Part shown: in pieces, positions 28,015 to 37,066 of the stretch
Layout of the letters: every line of letters begins with the position of its first letter
Position numbering within the stretch: the stretch's first letter is position 1
Source: Alcaligenaceae bacterium
GTDB taxonomy: Bacteria; Pseudomonadota; Gammaproteobacteria; Burkholderiales; Burkholderiaceae_B
Direction: 5' to 3'
Length of the DNA: 64,000 bases
Assembly (NCBI GenBank): GCA_013416445.1
Contig: JACCER010000018.1
Location: forward strand, 1 to 64,000
The notes under the pieces: generated by a model
Seen by the model: only the letters and a program-made list of their open reading frames with translations
Databases searched by the model: none
What the model was told of the DNA's origin: nothing
Position numbers and translations under genes: made by a program

Positions 28015-29115
28015 ATGAGCAGCCACGCCATCACATCATCCCGCATGCAGACCCTCTTCCTCAGCTCACAGGATATAGCTCAAATCGTTCGCAAATTGGG
28101 TATGCGGGACAGCCTGACAGAAATGGCAGAAATAATCCGCGAAAATTATCTGCACTGGAATGATTTCGACAAGTCTGCGCGCCTGGCGATTTACTCGCTC
28201 TATGGCGTCATAGAACTGATGCCCATCGCCGACGCCACCCATTACAGCTTCAAGTATGTAAATGGCCACCCGGGCAATACACACCTTGGCCTGCCCACCG
28301 TCATGGCCTTGGGTGCGCTGGCCGATATAGATACAGGATATGTACGACTGCTCAGTGAACTCACCTTCACCACAGCTTTACGCACGGCAGCGACCTCGGC
28401 AGTGGCAGCCCGCGCGCTCGCCCGGCCTGACAGTCGCTGCATGGCCCTGATCGGCAACGGCGCACAAAGCGAGTTTCAGGCCCTGGCTTTTTATTACCTG
28501 CTGGGAGTACGCAGTCTGCATATTTTCGATACCGATCCAGCCGCCAGCGAAAAGCTGAAGCATAATCTGCGTGCAATCGGTCTGGACCAAAGCTGCCTGG
28601 ACATTGTCATCTGCCCATCCGCCGAACAGGCCTTGCAAGGCGCCGATATTGTCACCACGATCACCGCTGATCAATCACAATCGCGTGTCTTTGATGCGGA
28701 ACTTGTGCGCCCAGGCATGCACATCAATGCAGTGGGGGGCGACAGCCCGGGCAAGACCGAACTCGATCCTCGGGTACTGCAGCAAGGCCGAGTCTTCGTC
28801 GAGTTTGAGCCACAAACACGCATCGAAGGCGAAATCCAGCAAATGCCTGCCGACTTTCCAGTCACAGAACTCTGGAAGGTACTGACCGGGCAAGCGCCCG
28901 GCCGCCAATCAGCCAACGAAGTGAGCATTTTTGACTCAGTGGGTTTTGCGCTGGAAGACTTTTCAGCTTTGCGGTTCATGTACGACAAGGCGCACGCACT
29001 CGGACTGGGGGTGTCTGTATCCATCTCACCAACGCTAACCAACCCCAAGGACTTATTTGGCCGACTGGGCTTGCAGTCAATGGAAACTTGCACCGCATCG
29101 GTGCTGGAACACTGA
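28015..29115 (+). CDS. Ornithine cyclodeaminase
   Basis: NAD-dependent enzyme of the OCD/mu-crystallin family that converts L-ornithine to L-proline plus ammonia. From ATG 28015 (AGGTGA five bases upstream) it has 366 residues, close to the 350-360 norm. It shows the substrate region YSFKYVNGHPGNTHLGLPTV, the dinucleotide motif LIGNGAQSEFQALAF, and HINAVGGDSPGKTELD with the conserved catalytic aspartate region. A GTG nine bases upstream is a less likely start. It overlaps in context with arginase, whose ATG follows one base after this stop, so the two act in sequence. Confidence 0.93.
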   Translation: MSSHAITSSRMQTLFLSSQDIAQIVRKLGMRDSLTEMAEIIRENYLHWNDFDKSARLAIYSLYGVIELMPIADATHYSFKYVNGHPGNTHLGLPTVMALGALADIDTGYVRLLSELTFTTALRTAATSAVAARALARPDSRCMALIGNGAQSEFQALAFYYLLGVRSLHIFDTDPAASEKLKHNLRAIGLDQSCLDIVICPSAEQALQGADIVTTITADQSQSRVFDAELVRPGMHINAVGGDSPGKTELDPRVLQQGRVFVEFEPQTRIEGEIQQMPADFPVTELWKVLTGQAPGRQSANEVSIFDSVGFALEDFSALRFMYDKAHALGLGVSVSISPTLTNPKDLFGRLGLQSMETCTASVLEH

Positions 29116-29116
29116 A

Positions 29117-30046
29117 ATGGCAATGACTCGTCGTCAGGCAGTGAGCCTGATCGGTGTGCCAACAGATATCGGTGCAGGCACTCGCGGCGCCAGCATGGGG
29201 CCCGAGGCCTTGAGGGTCGCGGGCCTCACGCATGCGCTGGAACGCCAAGGGGTTGATGTACGGGATACGGGTAATTTGTCTGGCCCGCCCAACCCATGGC
29301 GCCTGCCCATAAAGGGTTATCGCCATCTTGACGAGGTCGTGCGCTGGAACCAATCGCTGTATGAGGCGGTCTGGGCCGAACTGCAACAAGGCCGTATGCC
29401 CATCATGCTGGGCGGCGATCATAGCCTGGGAATAGGGTCGGTCAGCGCCGTGGCCCGGCATTGTCGGGCTCAAGGCAAGCGGCTGCGCGTGCTATGGCTG
29501 GATGCGCATACAGACTTCAACACTGCCGCTCTTACACCCAGCGGCAATGTGCATGGCATGCCTGTCGCCTGCCTGTGCGGGTATGGCCCTGACGAACTGG
29601 TTAACCTGGGCGGCCCTGGCCCTGCCCTGCTGCCCTCGCAGTTACGCATGATAGGCATACGCAGCGTAGATCCTGGCGAGCGCCAATTTGTTCATGCAGT
29701 GGGCCTGGATATCTACGATATGCGCTCCATTGACGAACTGGGCATGCGCGGCGTGATGCAGGCGGCGCTTGCGCAATTGTCTGCCGATGAGCATTTGCAT
29801 ATCAGCTTTGACGTGGATTTTCTGGACCCCGACATTGCACCAGGTGTTGGCACTACGGTGCGTGGCGGGCCAACCTGGCGCGAAGCCCAGCTCTGTATGG
29901 AAATGCTGGCAGACACTGGGCGGATCGGCTCCCTGGATATCGTGGAACTGAATCCCGCGCTCGACATTCATAACCGCACGGCCGAGGTTGCCGTTGAATT
30001 GGTTGAGAGCCTGTTTGGCAAAAGTACACTGGTGCGTCAGGCCTAG
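29117..30046 (+). CDS. rocF: Arginase
   Basis: Hydrolyses L-arginine to ornithine and urea with a binuclear Mn site. From the start at 29117 it has 309 residues. Metal ligands are visible in GGDHSLGIGS (Asp101-His102), WLDAHTDFN (Asp129, His131, Asp133) and SFDVDFLDPD (Asp232, Asp234). The substrate loop reads SGNVHGMP. The motif set is of true arginase and not agmatinase, although agmatinase-like activity cannot be excluded by eye. With the preceding ornithine cyclodeaminase it forms an arginine to proline route. Confidence 0.94.
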   Translation: MAMTRRQAVSLIGVPTDIGAGTRGASMGPEALRVAGLTHALERQGVDVRDTGNLSGPPNPWRLPIKGYRHLDEVVRWNQSLYEAVWAELQQGRMPIMLGGDHSLGIGSVSAVARHCRAQGKRLRVLWLDAHTDFNTAALTPSGNVHGMPVACLCGYGPDELVNLGGPGPALLPSQLRMIGIRSVDPGERQFVHAVGLDIYDMRSIDELGMRGVMQAALAQLSADEHLHISFDVDFLDPDIAPGVGTTVRGGPTWREAQLCMEMLADTGRIGSLDIVELNPALDIHNRTAEVAVELVESLFGKSTLVRQA

Positions 30047-30077
30047 CGATGGCACTGACTTAATGTTGCTTGTGTTG

Positions 30078-31070
30078 TCAGTCTGCAGGGGCGATTTTTG
30101 CGGCTTTAATGGCCTGGCTCCATAGCGCCTTATCCTCTTTGACAAGCTGGGTAAATTGGGCTCTTGACACCGGTGTAATATCAAACATGAAAGATTTTGC
30201 AAATTTCTGATATTCCTCTGACTTAAGGGCCGAGGCAATCATCGCATGCAGCTTGTCAGCGACAGCAGGCTTCATCCCGCTCGGCCCGAACATGCCAAAC
30301 CATGCTCCCACGACAAAATCGGGATAACCGCTTTTCACCAAGGTAGGAACATCTGGAAAATTAGGGTCTCGCTGAAGACTGGTAATGGCCAGCGGACGAA
30401 TGCGCCCGGCATCAAGCAATGTTTTGGCGCTGACTGGTGAAGAGATCACGATGTCGGTCTCACCGGCCACCAAAGCCTGCAAGGATGGAGCAGCGCCTTT
30501 ATAGGGCACGTGCATCAACTTGGCTCCTGATTTCTCCTTGAACAACTCCATCCACAAATGCGTATTGGTACCGTGCCCATTAGAGCTATACGCCATCTGC
30601 TTCGTCTGTGACGCATCGACGAACTCTTTTAGTGACTTGTATGGCGTGTTTGCGGATACTGAAAACATGACATTGGTCCATGCAACTTGCGCGAGCGGTG
30701 TCAGGTCTTTGTCAGTATTGTAAGGAGGTACTTTTCTTGTGAGCGGGAAGATGGTTGTAGCGTCTGCCAGCGTAAGCATAATAGTGTAGCCATCTGGTAG
30801 TGCATTGATGGTGGCCCGAACTCCGATAGAGCCCGAGGCGCCTGCGCGGTTCTCTACCACTACAGTTACGTTGTTTTGTTCGGTTATCACTTTGGCGAGC
30901 GTACGTGCCATGACATCTGTTGAGCCACCGGCTGAAGCGGGAACGATTATCTTGATGGGCCGAGACGGGAAAGCCTGTGAGCCTGACGCCATCGGGTGAA
31001 TAAACATGGCCACAGCAAATAACATACCAAATGCTGTACGGCGGGTGACTTGGAAATTCCGATTTTGCAT
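30078..31070 (-). CDS. Bug family (TctC) solute-binding protein 2
   Basis: The 330-residue periplasmic receptor has a long signal peptide (QVTRRTAFGMLFAVAMFI, cleavage near QAF). The motifs FPSRPIKIIVPASAGGSTDVMAR, VENRAGASGSIGVRA and MHVPYKGAAPSLQALVAGE are those of Bug proteins that bind carboxylates between two beta-loop motifs. It is preceded by GGAGACACAAA. It lies at the distal end of the minus-strand DUF35-thiolase-hydratase unit and closely resembles the Bug at 40470, which ends the plus-strand half of the same cluster. Confidence 0.93.
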   Translation of the reverse strand: MQNRNFQVTRRTAFGMLFAVAMFIHPMASGSQAFPSRPIKIIVPASAGGSTDVMARTLAKVITEQNNVTVVVENRAGASGSIGVRATINALPDGYTIMLTLADATTIFPLTRKVPPYNTDKDLTPLAQVAWTNVMFSVSANTPYKSLKEFVDASQTKQMAYSSNGHGTNTHLWMELFKEKSGAKLMHVPYKGAAPSLQALVAGETDIVISSPVSAKTLLDAGRIRPLAITSLQRDPNFPDVPTLVKSGYPDFVVGAWFGMFGPSGMKPAVADKLHAMIASALKSEEYQKFAKSFMFDITPVSRAQFTQLVKEDKALWSQAIKAAKIAPAD

Positions 31071-31204
31071 TTTGTGTCTCCTTTGTTAATTATGGGTACT
31101 ACACCTGCGCAACCGCCCTTGCTTCATCGTCCTTGCGGAAAGATACCGGGAGGCACAGGCAAGCCTGGATATTTCTTTCGGTAATCTTCCATTGTTTTGC
31201 CTTA

Positions 31205-32011
31205 TTAAGCTCTCTGCTTGCTAAAAGTAGGTCGGGATTTCGCCCGTACGGCGCGTAGTCCCTCGACAAAGTCCTCGGTTTCGGCGCACATGCCTATGCT
31301 TTGGGACTCGAGCGCTACCTGTTCAGCCAAACCAACGCCCAACGAGGCATTGAGCAAGTACTTCGCACGCTCCTGCGAGCGGGCGGCGCCAAGGGCAAGT
31401 TGGCGAGCTATTTGCATGGTTTTATCATGCACCGCTTCAGGGGCCACAACCCAATTCACCAACCCCCAGGCCAGTGCAGTCGGCGCGGCTATGGTTTCGC
31501 CAAGCAGGGCAAGTTGTTTTGCCCTTTTCATGCCGATTGCACGTGGCAAATGCCAGGAGCTGCCACCATCGGGCGACAGGCCGACATGCACTTGCGAAAG
31601 GGCAAACTTGGAGTCTGCCGCTGCGATAATGAGGTCGCATGCCAACATAAGGCCCATGCCACCCCCTGCGACCGTGCCAGACACGCTTGCAAGCACTGGC
31701 TGCTCCAGACTTTGGATAAGAGAAAAAATCGGTGCTGACTTCGCTAGTCGTTCTTGCATGGCAACGCGACGTTCGGGTGGGGACAAACTGGCCATTTCTT
31801 CAAGTGCGCTCAGATCAGCACCTGACATGAAGTGTCCGCCAGCACCGCTCAGCACCACGCAACGTATGGCTTTATTTGCCTCGATCCTAAGCAGGCTGGC
31901 ATGCAACGCTTCGATCATTTCTATACTGGTGGCATTGCGCAACGTGGGCCGATTGAACGTCAGCCATACGATACCGTTTGCATCAAGTTCGTAGAGAAGA
32001 TGACTGGTCAT
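31205..32011 (-). CDS. Enoyl-CoA hydratase/isomerase family protein
   Basis: Crotonase-fold protein of 268 residues from the start MTSHLLYELD at 32011 (GGAAGGAG upstream). It has the CoA-binding stretch RCVVLSGAGGHFMSGADLSAL and the oxyanion-hole segment VLASVSGTVAGGGMGLMLACDLIIAA. In the usual catalytic-Glu positions the sequence reads LSQVHVGLSPDGGSSWHLPRAIG. This has the Asp-Gly pattern of 1,2-epoxyphenylacetyl-CoA isomerase or PaaG-like enzymes. It may therefore be an isomerase and not a hydratase. It is part of the minus-strand half of the catabolic cluster. Confidence 0.9.
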   Translation of the reverse strand: MTSHLLYELDANGIVWLTFNRPTLRNATSIEMIEALHASLLRIEANKAIRCVVLSGAGGHFMSGADLSALEEMASLSPPERRVAMQERLAKSAPIFSLIQSLEQPVLASVSGTVAGGGMGLMLACDLIIAAADSKFALSQVHVGLSPDGGSSWHLPRAIGMKRAKQLALLGETIAAPTALAWGLVNWVVAPEAVHDKTMQIARQLALGAARSQERAKYLLNASLGVGLAEQVALESQSIGMCAETEDFVEGLRAVRAKSRPTFSKQRA

Positions 32012-32110
32012 GTACTGCGCTCCTTCCAAGAGTTGTACTGGTATATAAAGCAAGGACTGGTCTGCCTTTCAATATGGCAAATATCAACCAGTCAATAAAC
32101 AATTTGTGTA

Positions 32111-33259
32111 TTACCCTGGCTGTTCATTTCCCATTACCACGGTGCCTGCCGCCGCAAAGAAGCCGCCCACACCGTGGCAGACTGATATTTTTGCGTTCGG
32201 AACCTGTGCAGGCGCAAGACCGCGAAGCTGTCGTACGCTTTCTTGCAGCGCATACATGCCATACATGCCTGAATGCATATAACTAAGACCTCCGCCGTTG
32301 GTATTGACAGGCAGTTTTCCTCCGGGAGCGGTATTGCGCTCTGCAATAAATTGCCCAGCCTCACCCGGCTGAACAAACCCCAAGTCCTCCAGCGCGTAGA
32401 TGGGCAGATGGGCAAAAGCGTCATAGGCCATCAAGTGATCCACATCGGCGTGCTGGATGCCTGCTGATTCAAAAGCCTGCTTCCCACTTACACGAAACGC
32501 CTTGGATGTCGTGAAGTCCTCCATTTGGCTGATGAGCGGTGTCTCGCAGCTCTCGCCCGTACCCAGTATGTAGACTGGCTTTGTGGGAAAGTCTTTTGCC
32601 CGATCGGCTTTGGTGAGAATAAGTGCCCCGCCACCATCGGTGACCAGACAGCACTGCAATATGCGAAAAGGATAAGCAATCATCTTGGATGACAGCACGT
32701 CATCTACCGTGATGGGATCCTTGTAGGTGGAGCGCGGGTTCATGGCTGCCCACTCGCGCTGTACCACCGAAACCATGGCCAGTTGCTCGTGGGTCAGGCC
32801 ATATTGCTTCATGTACCGCAACACCGGGATGGTGAACAGATTTGGCGGCGTAAAGGGGGCATAAGGCATTTCAAACTGCCCAATCACTCCTGTAGGAGCC
32901 AGGTTCTGGCCCATGTAGTAACCAATGCGCGATTTCCCGCTTTCTCCGTGCGTGATCAATACCGTATTGCAAAGGCCAGCCTCAATGGCCGCTGTAGCAT
33001 GCCGTACATGCAACATGAAGGAGCAGCCGCCGGAATAGGTGCCATCCAGCCACTTAGGCGTTATCCCCAGTTGATAGGCAAGATTGACTGGATACTCACC
33101 CGCACAAGCAACGCCGTCGATGTCCGACGCCTTCAAGCCAGCATCCCGTAGCGCATTGAGTGCAGCATCACAATGGATGCCCGTCTGGGATAAGTTCTTG
33201 ATAAGACCCATGTCTGTCGACTCAGCAGCGCCTACGATGGCAACAGTGCCCTTTTTCAT
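32111..33259 (-). CDS. Thiolase family protein (SCP-x/Ltp-like)
   Basis: The 382-residue protein belongs to the thiolase-like lipid-transfer group that works with DUF35 partners. It has a nucleophile candidate Cys79 in TYSGGCSFMLHV, a histidine at about 329 in NTNGGGLSYMHSGMYG, and Cys361-His362 in VCHGVGGFF. These suggest thiolytic cleavage, but relatives such as steroid Ltp2 act as retro-aldolases with a DUF35 partner. The start overlaps the DUF35 stop by four bases, so the two are translationally coupled and probably form one complex. Confidence 0.88.
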   Translation of the reverse strand: MKKGTVAIVGAAESTDMGLIKNLSQTGIHCDAALNALRDAGLKASDIDGVACAGEYPVNLAYQLGITPKWLDGTYSGGCSFMLHVRHATAAIEAGLCNTVLITHGESGKSRIGYYMGQNLAPTGVIGQFEMPYAPFTPPNLFTIPVLRYMKQYGLTHEQLAMVSVVQREWAAMNPRSTYKDPITVDDVLSSKMIAYPFRILQCCLVTDGGGALILTKADRAKDFPTKPVYILGTGESCETPLISQMEDFTTSKAFRVSGKQAFESAGIQHADVDHLMAYDAFAHLPIYALEDLGFVQPGEAGQFIAERNTAPGGKLPVNTNGGGLSYMHSGMYGMYALQESVRQLRGLAPAQVPNAKISVCHGVGGFFAAAGTVVMGNEQPG

Positions 33260-33675
33260 GGCTGGGCCTCTTCGGCTGCGGGCCGAAACTGGGGCAGCGT
33301 AATGGTTTCATCAATGGCTAGCCAAGTGACCTCCAGCGGCATATCCAGAACCAATGCCTCGGGCGTTTGGGGGCATTCAACGATGTTGCTCATCATGCGG
33401 GGCCCTTCTGCCAGTTCTACGACAGCGATTGAATAGGGAGGTTCAAAGCCCGGAGCTGGACGCTGCCCTATTACATAGCTATACAGCTTTGCGCGCCCAC
33501 TGGACGGCACCACTTTCACGCTACGCCCACTGCACTTGGGGCAGAACGGACGAGGCGGAAAATAAACATGACTGCAGCTTTCGCACTGCTGCAATAACAA
33601 TTTATGTTCGCGTGTACCGTCCCAGAAGTGCTGTGTTTCTGGAGTAGGTACGGGTTTTGATCGACTGGAAGTCAT
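33256..33675 (-). CDS. DUF35 Zn-ribbon/OB-fold acyl-CoA-associated protein
   Basis: The 139-residue protein has an N-terminal helix (PETQHFWDGTREHKLLLQQC). A four-cysteine zinc ribbon follows (CESCSHVYFPPRPFCPKCSG), and then an OB fold (GRAKLYSYVIGQRPAPGFEPPYSIAVVEL). Such proteins bind acyl-CoA and act as partners of thiolase-like or MaoC enzymes. It is the first gene of the minus-strand unit, coupled to the thiolase gene by ATGA, and is divergent from the CoA-transferase gene. Confidence 0.92.
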   Translation of the reverse strand: MTSSRSKPVPTPETQHFWDGTREHKLLLQQCESCSHVYFPPRPFCPKCSGRSVKVVPSSGRAKLYSYVIGQRPAPGFEPPYSIAVVELAEGPRMMSNIVECPQTPEALVLDMPLEVTWLAIDETITLPQFRPAAEEAQP

Positions 33676-33796
33676 ACGGGCTCCTGTTGAAAACTGAAAT
33701 CATTCTCTCAAAGAAAAAAGTTTCTCACAAGCGAAAATTGTGGCATCATTGATACATATACTTCGAATGGACCTTCTCAAGAAGCAAAACTCCACC

Positions 33797-34978
33797 ATGA
33801 GCACAATCCAAGGCCCTCTTTCCGGTATTACCGTCGTTGACCTTACTCGCGTAATGTCCGGCCCTTACGCGACGATGCTGCTTTCTGAGCTTGGTGCTCG
33901 CGTGATTAAGGTTGAAGAGCCTGGAAAAGGTGATGACTCAAGGGCTTATGGCCCTTTCATAAAGGGCCGGCCTTGCTATTTCAATTCGATTAACCGCAAC
34001 AAAGAGTCCATTGCGCTCGATTTGCGCCAAGACGAAGACCGCGCAATATTCGAGTCGTTGCTTGCCGGTGCTGATGTACTGACCGAGAATTTCCGCCCTG
34101 GTGTCATGAAGAAATTAGGATACGCATGGGAGAGTCTGCATGCTCGTTTCCCCAAGCTTATTTACGCATCGATTTCAGGCTACGGGCACACTGGGCCAGA
34201 CAGCCACAAACCAGGTTACGACATGGTCATGCAGGGCGTGACTGGCATGATGAGCATTACCGGCGAAGCAGAAGGTGAACCATGTCGCACAGGTATTTCG
34301 ATTGCCGACGTGGGCACAGGGATGTTTGCCGCAACGGCGATCAATGCGGCGCTGTTACATCGCGAGCGCACTGGTGCAAGCTCCCATATTGACCTGGCCA
34401 TGTTCGACTGCATGCTGTCGATGCTGGAAACCCCCATTACTCGCTATCAAATGACCGGAGAAATTGCTACACGCATGGGGTCGCTACACCCTTCCATCAT
34501 GCCTTTTGAAGCCTTTCCCACTAAAGACGGGCACATTACGCTGGCCTGTGGCAATGACAAACTGTTCAGGCAATTTTGCACAGCCATTTGCCGCCAGGAC
34601 TTGGCTGAAAACCCCGACTACCTTACGAACGTCAAGCGTGTAGAAAACCGAACACCCTTGCGTGAGGAAATCGGCAAAGAACTGCTCAAAGCCACTACCG
34701 AAGAATGGATATCCCACCTTGAGCCACTCGGGCTGGCGGCGGGCCCCATCAATAATGTCATGCAAGCCATCACAAGCCCGCAAGCCACTGCGCGCAATAT
34801 GGTGTTGGAGACTATTGATCCGGTGCTCGGCGCTATCAAGGTAGTAGGCAGCCCATTCAAGTTTTCCACCTTTCCCGAACACAACACCCGCAAACTCGCC
34901 CCCGAACTCGATGAAGACCGTTTGCGCCTCATCGAGGAATTTCATCATTCTCATCAAAAAACTAAAGAGCCCCTATGA
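33797..34978 (+). CDS. CaiB/BaiF CoA-transferase family protein 1
   Basis: Class III CoA-transferase that moves CoA between carboxylic acids. The start MSTIQGPLSGI at 33797 matches the family; in-frame ATGs exist at 33740 and 33767. Motifs are VVDLTRVMSGPYATMLLSELGARVIKVE, NRNKESIALDLR, ENFRPGVMKKLGY, SISGYGHTGPDSHKPGYDMVMQG (with the catalytic aspartate in GYDMVMQ) and DLAMFDCMLSML. About 393 residues. It heads the plus-strand operon and overlaps the dehydrogenase start by four bases. It could activate the first substrate of the cluster. Confidence 0.93.
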   Translation: MSTIQGPLSGITVVDLTRVMSGPYATMLLSELGARVIKVEEPGKGDDSRAYGPFIKGRPCYFNSINRNKESIALDLRQDEDRAIFESLLAGADVLTENFRPGVMKKLGYAWESLHARFPKLIYASISGYGHTGPDSHKPGYDMVMQGVTGMMSITGEAEGEPCRTGISIADVGTGMFAATAINAALLHRERTGASSHIDLAMFDCMLSMLETPITRYQMTGEIATRMGSLHPSIMPFEAFPTKDGHITLACGNDKLFRQFCTAICRQDLAENPDYLTNVKRVENRTPLREEIGKELLKATTEEWISHLEPLGLAAGPINNVMQAITSPQATARNMVLETIDPVLGAIKVVGSPFKFSTFPEHNTRKLAPELDEDRLRLIEEFHHSHQKTKEPL

Positions 34979-36120
34979 TCGGAGAACAATTCTTTCGTGA
35001 AGAGCATTTCATTTTCCAGCGAACCGCGCGCCGTTTTGTTGAACAAGAGCTCATGCCTAACCGCGAAGAATGGGAAGCGCTCGGCACTGTGCCACGAGAA
35101 GTATGGCTGAAGGCGGGTGCCAGCGGCTTGCTATGCTGCGACATGCCAGAAGAATACGGAGGCGCCGGTGGAGACTATCTACACCATGTCGTGCTGGCTC
35201 AGGAAATGGCGCGCGCCGGTGGCGGTGCTCCGGCCTTTTCAGGCCATTCGGAAACCGCGGCGCCCTACATTCTTAACTATGGCACCGCAGCCCAAAAAGC
35301 AGAGTGGTTGCCCAAGGCAATCAGCGGAGAGGCCATCATCGCCATTGCCATGACCGAACCGCATGCGGGCAGTGACTTGCAAGCGATCCGGACCAGCGCC
35401 CGACGGGATGGAGATGACTATGTCATAAAAGGGCAAAAGGTTTATATCAGCAATGCACAACAGGCGCATCTGGTGATAGTCGCCTGCAAGACCGACCCAT
35501 CACAAGGAGCCAAAGGAATAAGTCTGTTTCTGGTAGAAACGAACCAGCCAGGCTTCGTGCGCGGCAAGATGCTTAAAAAAATCGGAAGAAAGGCCCAAGA
35601 TACCCTGGAGCTTTTTTTTGATGATGTGCGTGTGCCGGCATCCAATCTGCTTGGTCAGGAAGAAGGCCAGGGCTTTTATCAACTGATGGGTGTACTGGTG
35701 CAAGAACGCCTGAGTTCAGCCATCCGTTCGGTCTCCGCAATGCAAATTGCACTCGATGACACAACGAATTTTGTGAAAGAGCGGGAAGCCTTTGGAAAAC
35801 CAATTGCCGCCTTTCAAAATACGCAATTCGAACTGGCAGATTTGTGGTCAATGTATCTTGCGCACAAGGTTTTTATCGAGTGGTGTATTGGCAAACATGT
35901 AGAAGGTAAATTAACCTCCATAGAAGCGGCGGCGGCCAAGCTACGAGCATCAGAGTGCGAAGGCATAGTTATCGACCGCAGCTTGCAGTTCTTCGGCGGA
36001 ATGGGATACATGTGGGAGACCCCCATTGCACGCGCTTATGCGGACGCCCGAGTAAACCGAATTTCTGCTGGCAGCAATCACATTCTCAAGCTGTTAATTG
36101 GTCGTGAGCTGGTCAAATAA
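34975..36120 (+). CDS. Acyl-CoA dehydrogenase
   Basis: FAD enzyme introducing a 2,3-double bond into acyl-CoA. The 381-residue product has the signatures AIAMTEPHAGSDLQAIRT and RSLQFFGGMGYMWETPIARAY. The classical catalytic glutamate position near the C-terminus reads RISAGSNHI (Ala365). The base is probably Glu244 in LVQERLSS, as in long-chain and isovaleryl-CoA dehydrogenases. It is coupled to the CoA-transferase by a four-base overlap and followed by the SDR gene 31 bp later. Confidence 0.94.
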   Translation: MIGEQFFREEHFIFQRTARRFVEQELMPNREEWEALGTVPREVWLKAGASGLLCCDMPEEYGGAGGDYLHHVVLAQEMARAGGGAPAFSGHSETAAPYILNYGTAAQKAEWLPKAISGEAIIAIAMTEPHAGSDLQAIRTSARRDGDDYVIKGQKVYISNAQQAHLVIVACKTDPSQGAKGISLFLVETNQPGFVRGKMLKKIGRKAQDTLELFFDDVRVPASNLLGQEEGQGFYQLMGVLVQERLSSAIRSVSAMQIALDDTTNFVKEREAFGKPIAAFQNTQFELADLWSMYLAHKVFIEWCIGKHVEGKLTSIEAAAAKLRASECEGIVIDRSLQFFGGMGYMWETPIARAYADARVNRISAGSNHILKLLIGRELVK

Positions 36121-36151
36121 TTATTTTTCATAAACATAAAGGAGTGAAGAC

Positions 36152-37066
36152 ATGAAAGGATGCCTAGAAAATCAGGTGGTCTTGGTTACCGGCGCCGGGC
36201 GCGGCATAGGGCGAGAAATTGCTCTGCTCGCAGCCAGGGAAGGCGCAGCCGTTGTTGTCAATGATCTTGGTGTGGACCCAGAGGGCGGGGGAACGAGCGC
36301 CGGACCCGCAGCCGATGTGGTGGCGGAAATTCAGGCTTTTGGTGGCAATGCCGTTGCCAATACTGACAGCATCACCGATCCCATTGCCGCCGAGGGTATG
36401 GTACGCCAGGCAATAGATACTTTTGGCCGACTTGATGCCGTTGTGAATAATGCTGGCTTTCTACGTGACAGTATTTTCCACAAGATGTCGCATGACGATT
36501 GGCGCTCAGTACAAGAGGTGCATCTAACTGGCTACTGGAATGTGTCACGTGCAGCGGCAACGCACTTTCGTGAAGAAAACCGAGGCAGCTTTGTGCATTT
36601 CACATCCACTTCCGGACTTATTGGCAACTTTGGGCAGGCTAACTACGCCTCAGCCAAACTCGGTGTAGTGGGCCTTTCAAAATCAATTGCTCTCGACATG
36701 CACCGCTATAACGTTCGATCGAATTGTGTTTCGCCGTTTGCCTGGAGCCGTTTAATCGGCACCATTCCAACCGAAACTCCCGAAGAAAAGCAACGCGTCG
36801 AACGAGTAAAAACAATGACAGCAGCTAAAATTGCACCGCTTACCGTGTTTCTGGCCAGTGATCTTGCAAGCGAAGTGACAGGGCAAATTTTCGGCTCACG
36901 CAAGAATGAAATCTTCCTGTTTAGTCAGCCTCGCCCAATTCGCAGCGTGCAACGAAATGAGGGCTGGACGCCTCAAACACTAGCAGACCATATGCTCCCT
37001 GCATTCAAGAATGACCTCTACGCTTTGCAACGTAGCGGCGATGTTTTCTGCTGGGATCCGGTCTAA
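36152..37066 (+). CDS. SDR family oxidoreductase, probable 3-hydroxyacyl-CoA dehydrogenase
   Basis: Classical short-chain dehydrogenase with glycine-rich motif TGAGRGIG (13-20), NNAG (99-102) and the catalytic Ser154-Tyr165-Lys169 (TSTSGLIGNFGQANYASAK). The 304 residues and the C-terminal extension IFGSRKNEIFLFSQPRPIRSV resemble the dehydrogenase part of multifunctional enzyme type 2 of peroxisomal beta-oxidation. This fits its pairing with a MaoC hydratase gene. A GGAG ribosome site lies upstream, and the TAATG overlap couples it to the MaoC gene. Confidence 0.92.
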   Translation: MKGCLENQVVLVTGAGRGIGREIALLAAREGAAVVVNDLGVDPEGGGTSAGPAADVVAEIQAFGGNAVANTDSITDPIAAEGMVRQAIDTFGRLDAVVNNAGFLRDSIFHKMSHDDWRSVQEVHLTGYWNVSRAAATHFREENRGSFVHFTSTSGLIGNFGQANYASAKLGVVGLSKSIALDMHRYNVRSNCVSPFAWSRLIGTIPTETPEEKQRVERVKTMTAAKIAPLTVFLASDLASEVTGQIFGSRKNEIFLFSQPRPIRSVQRNEGWTPQTLADHMLPAFKNDLYALQRSGDVFCWDPV

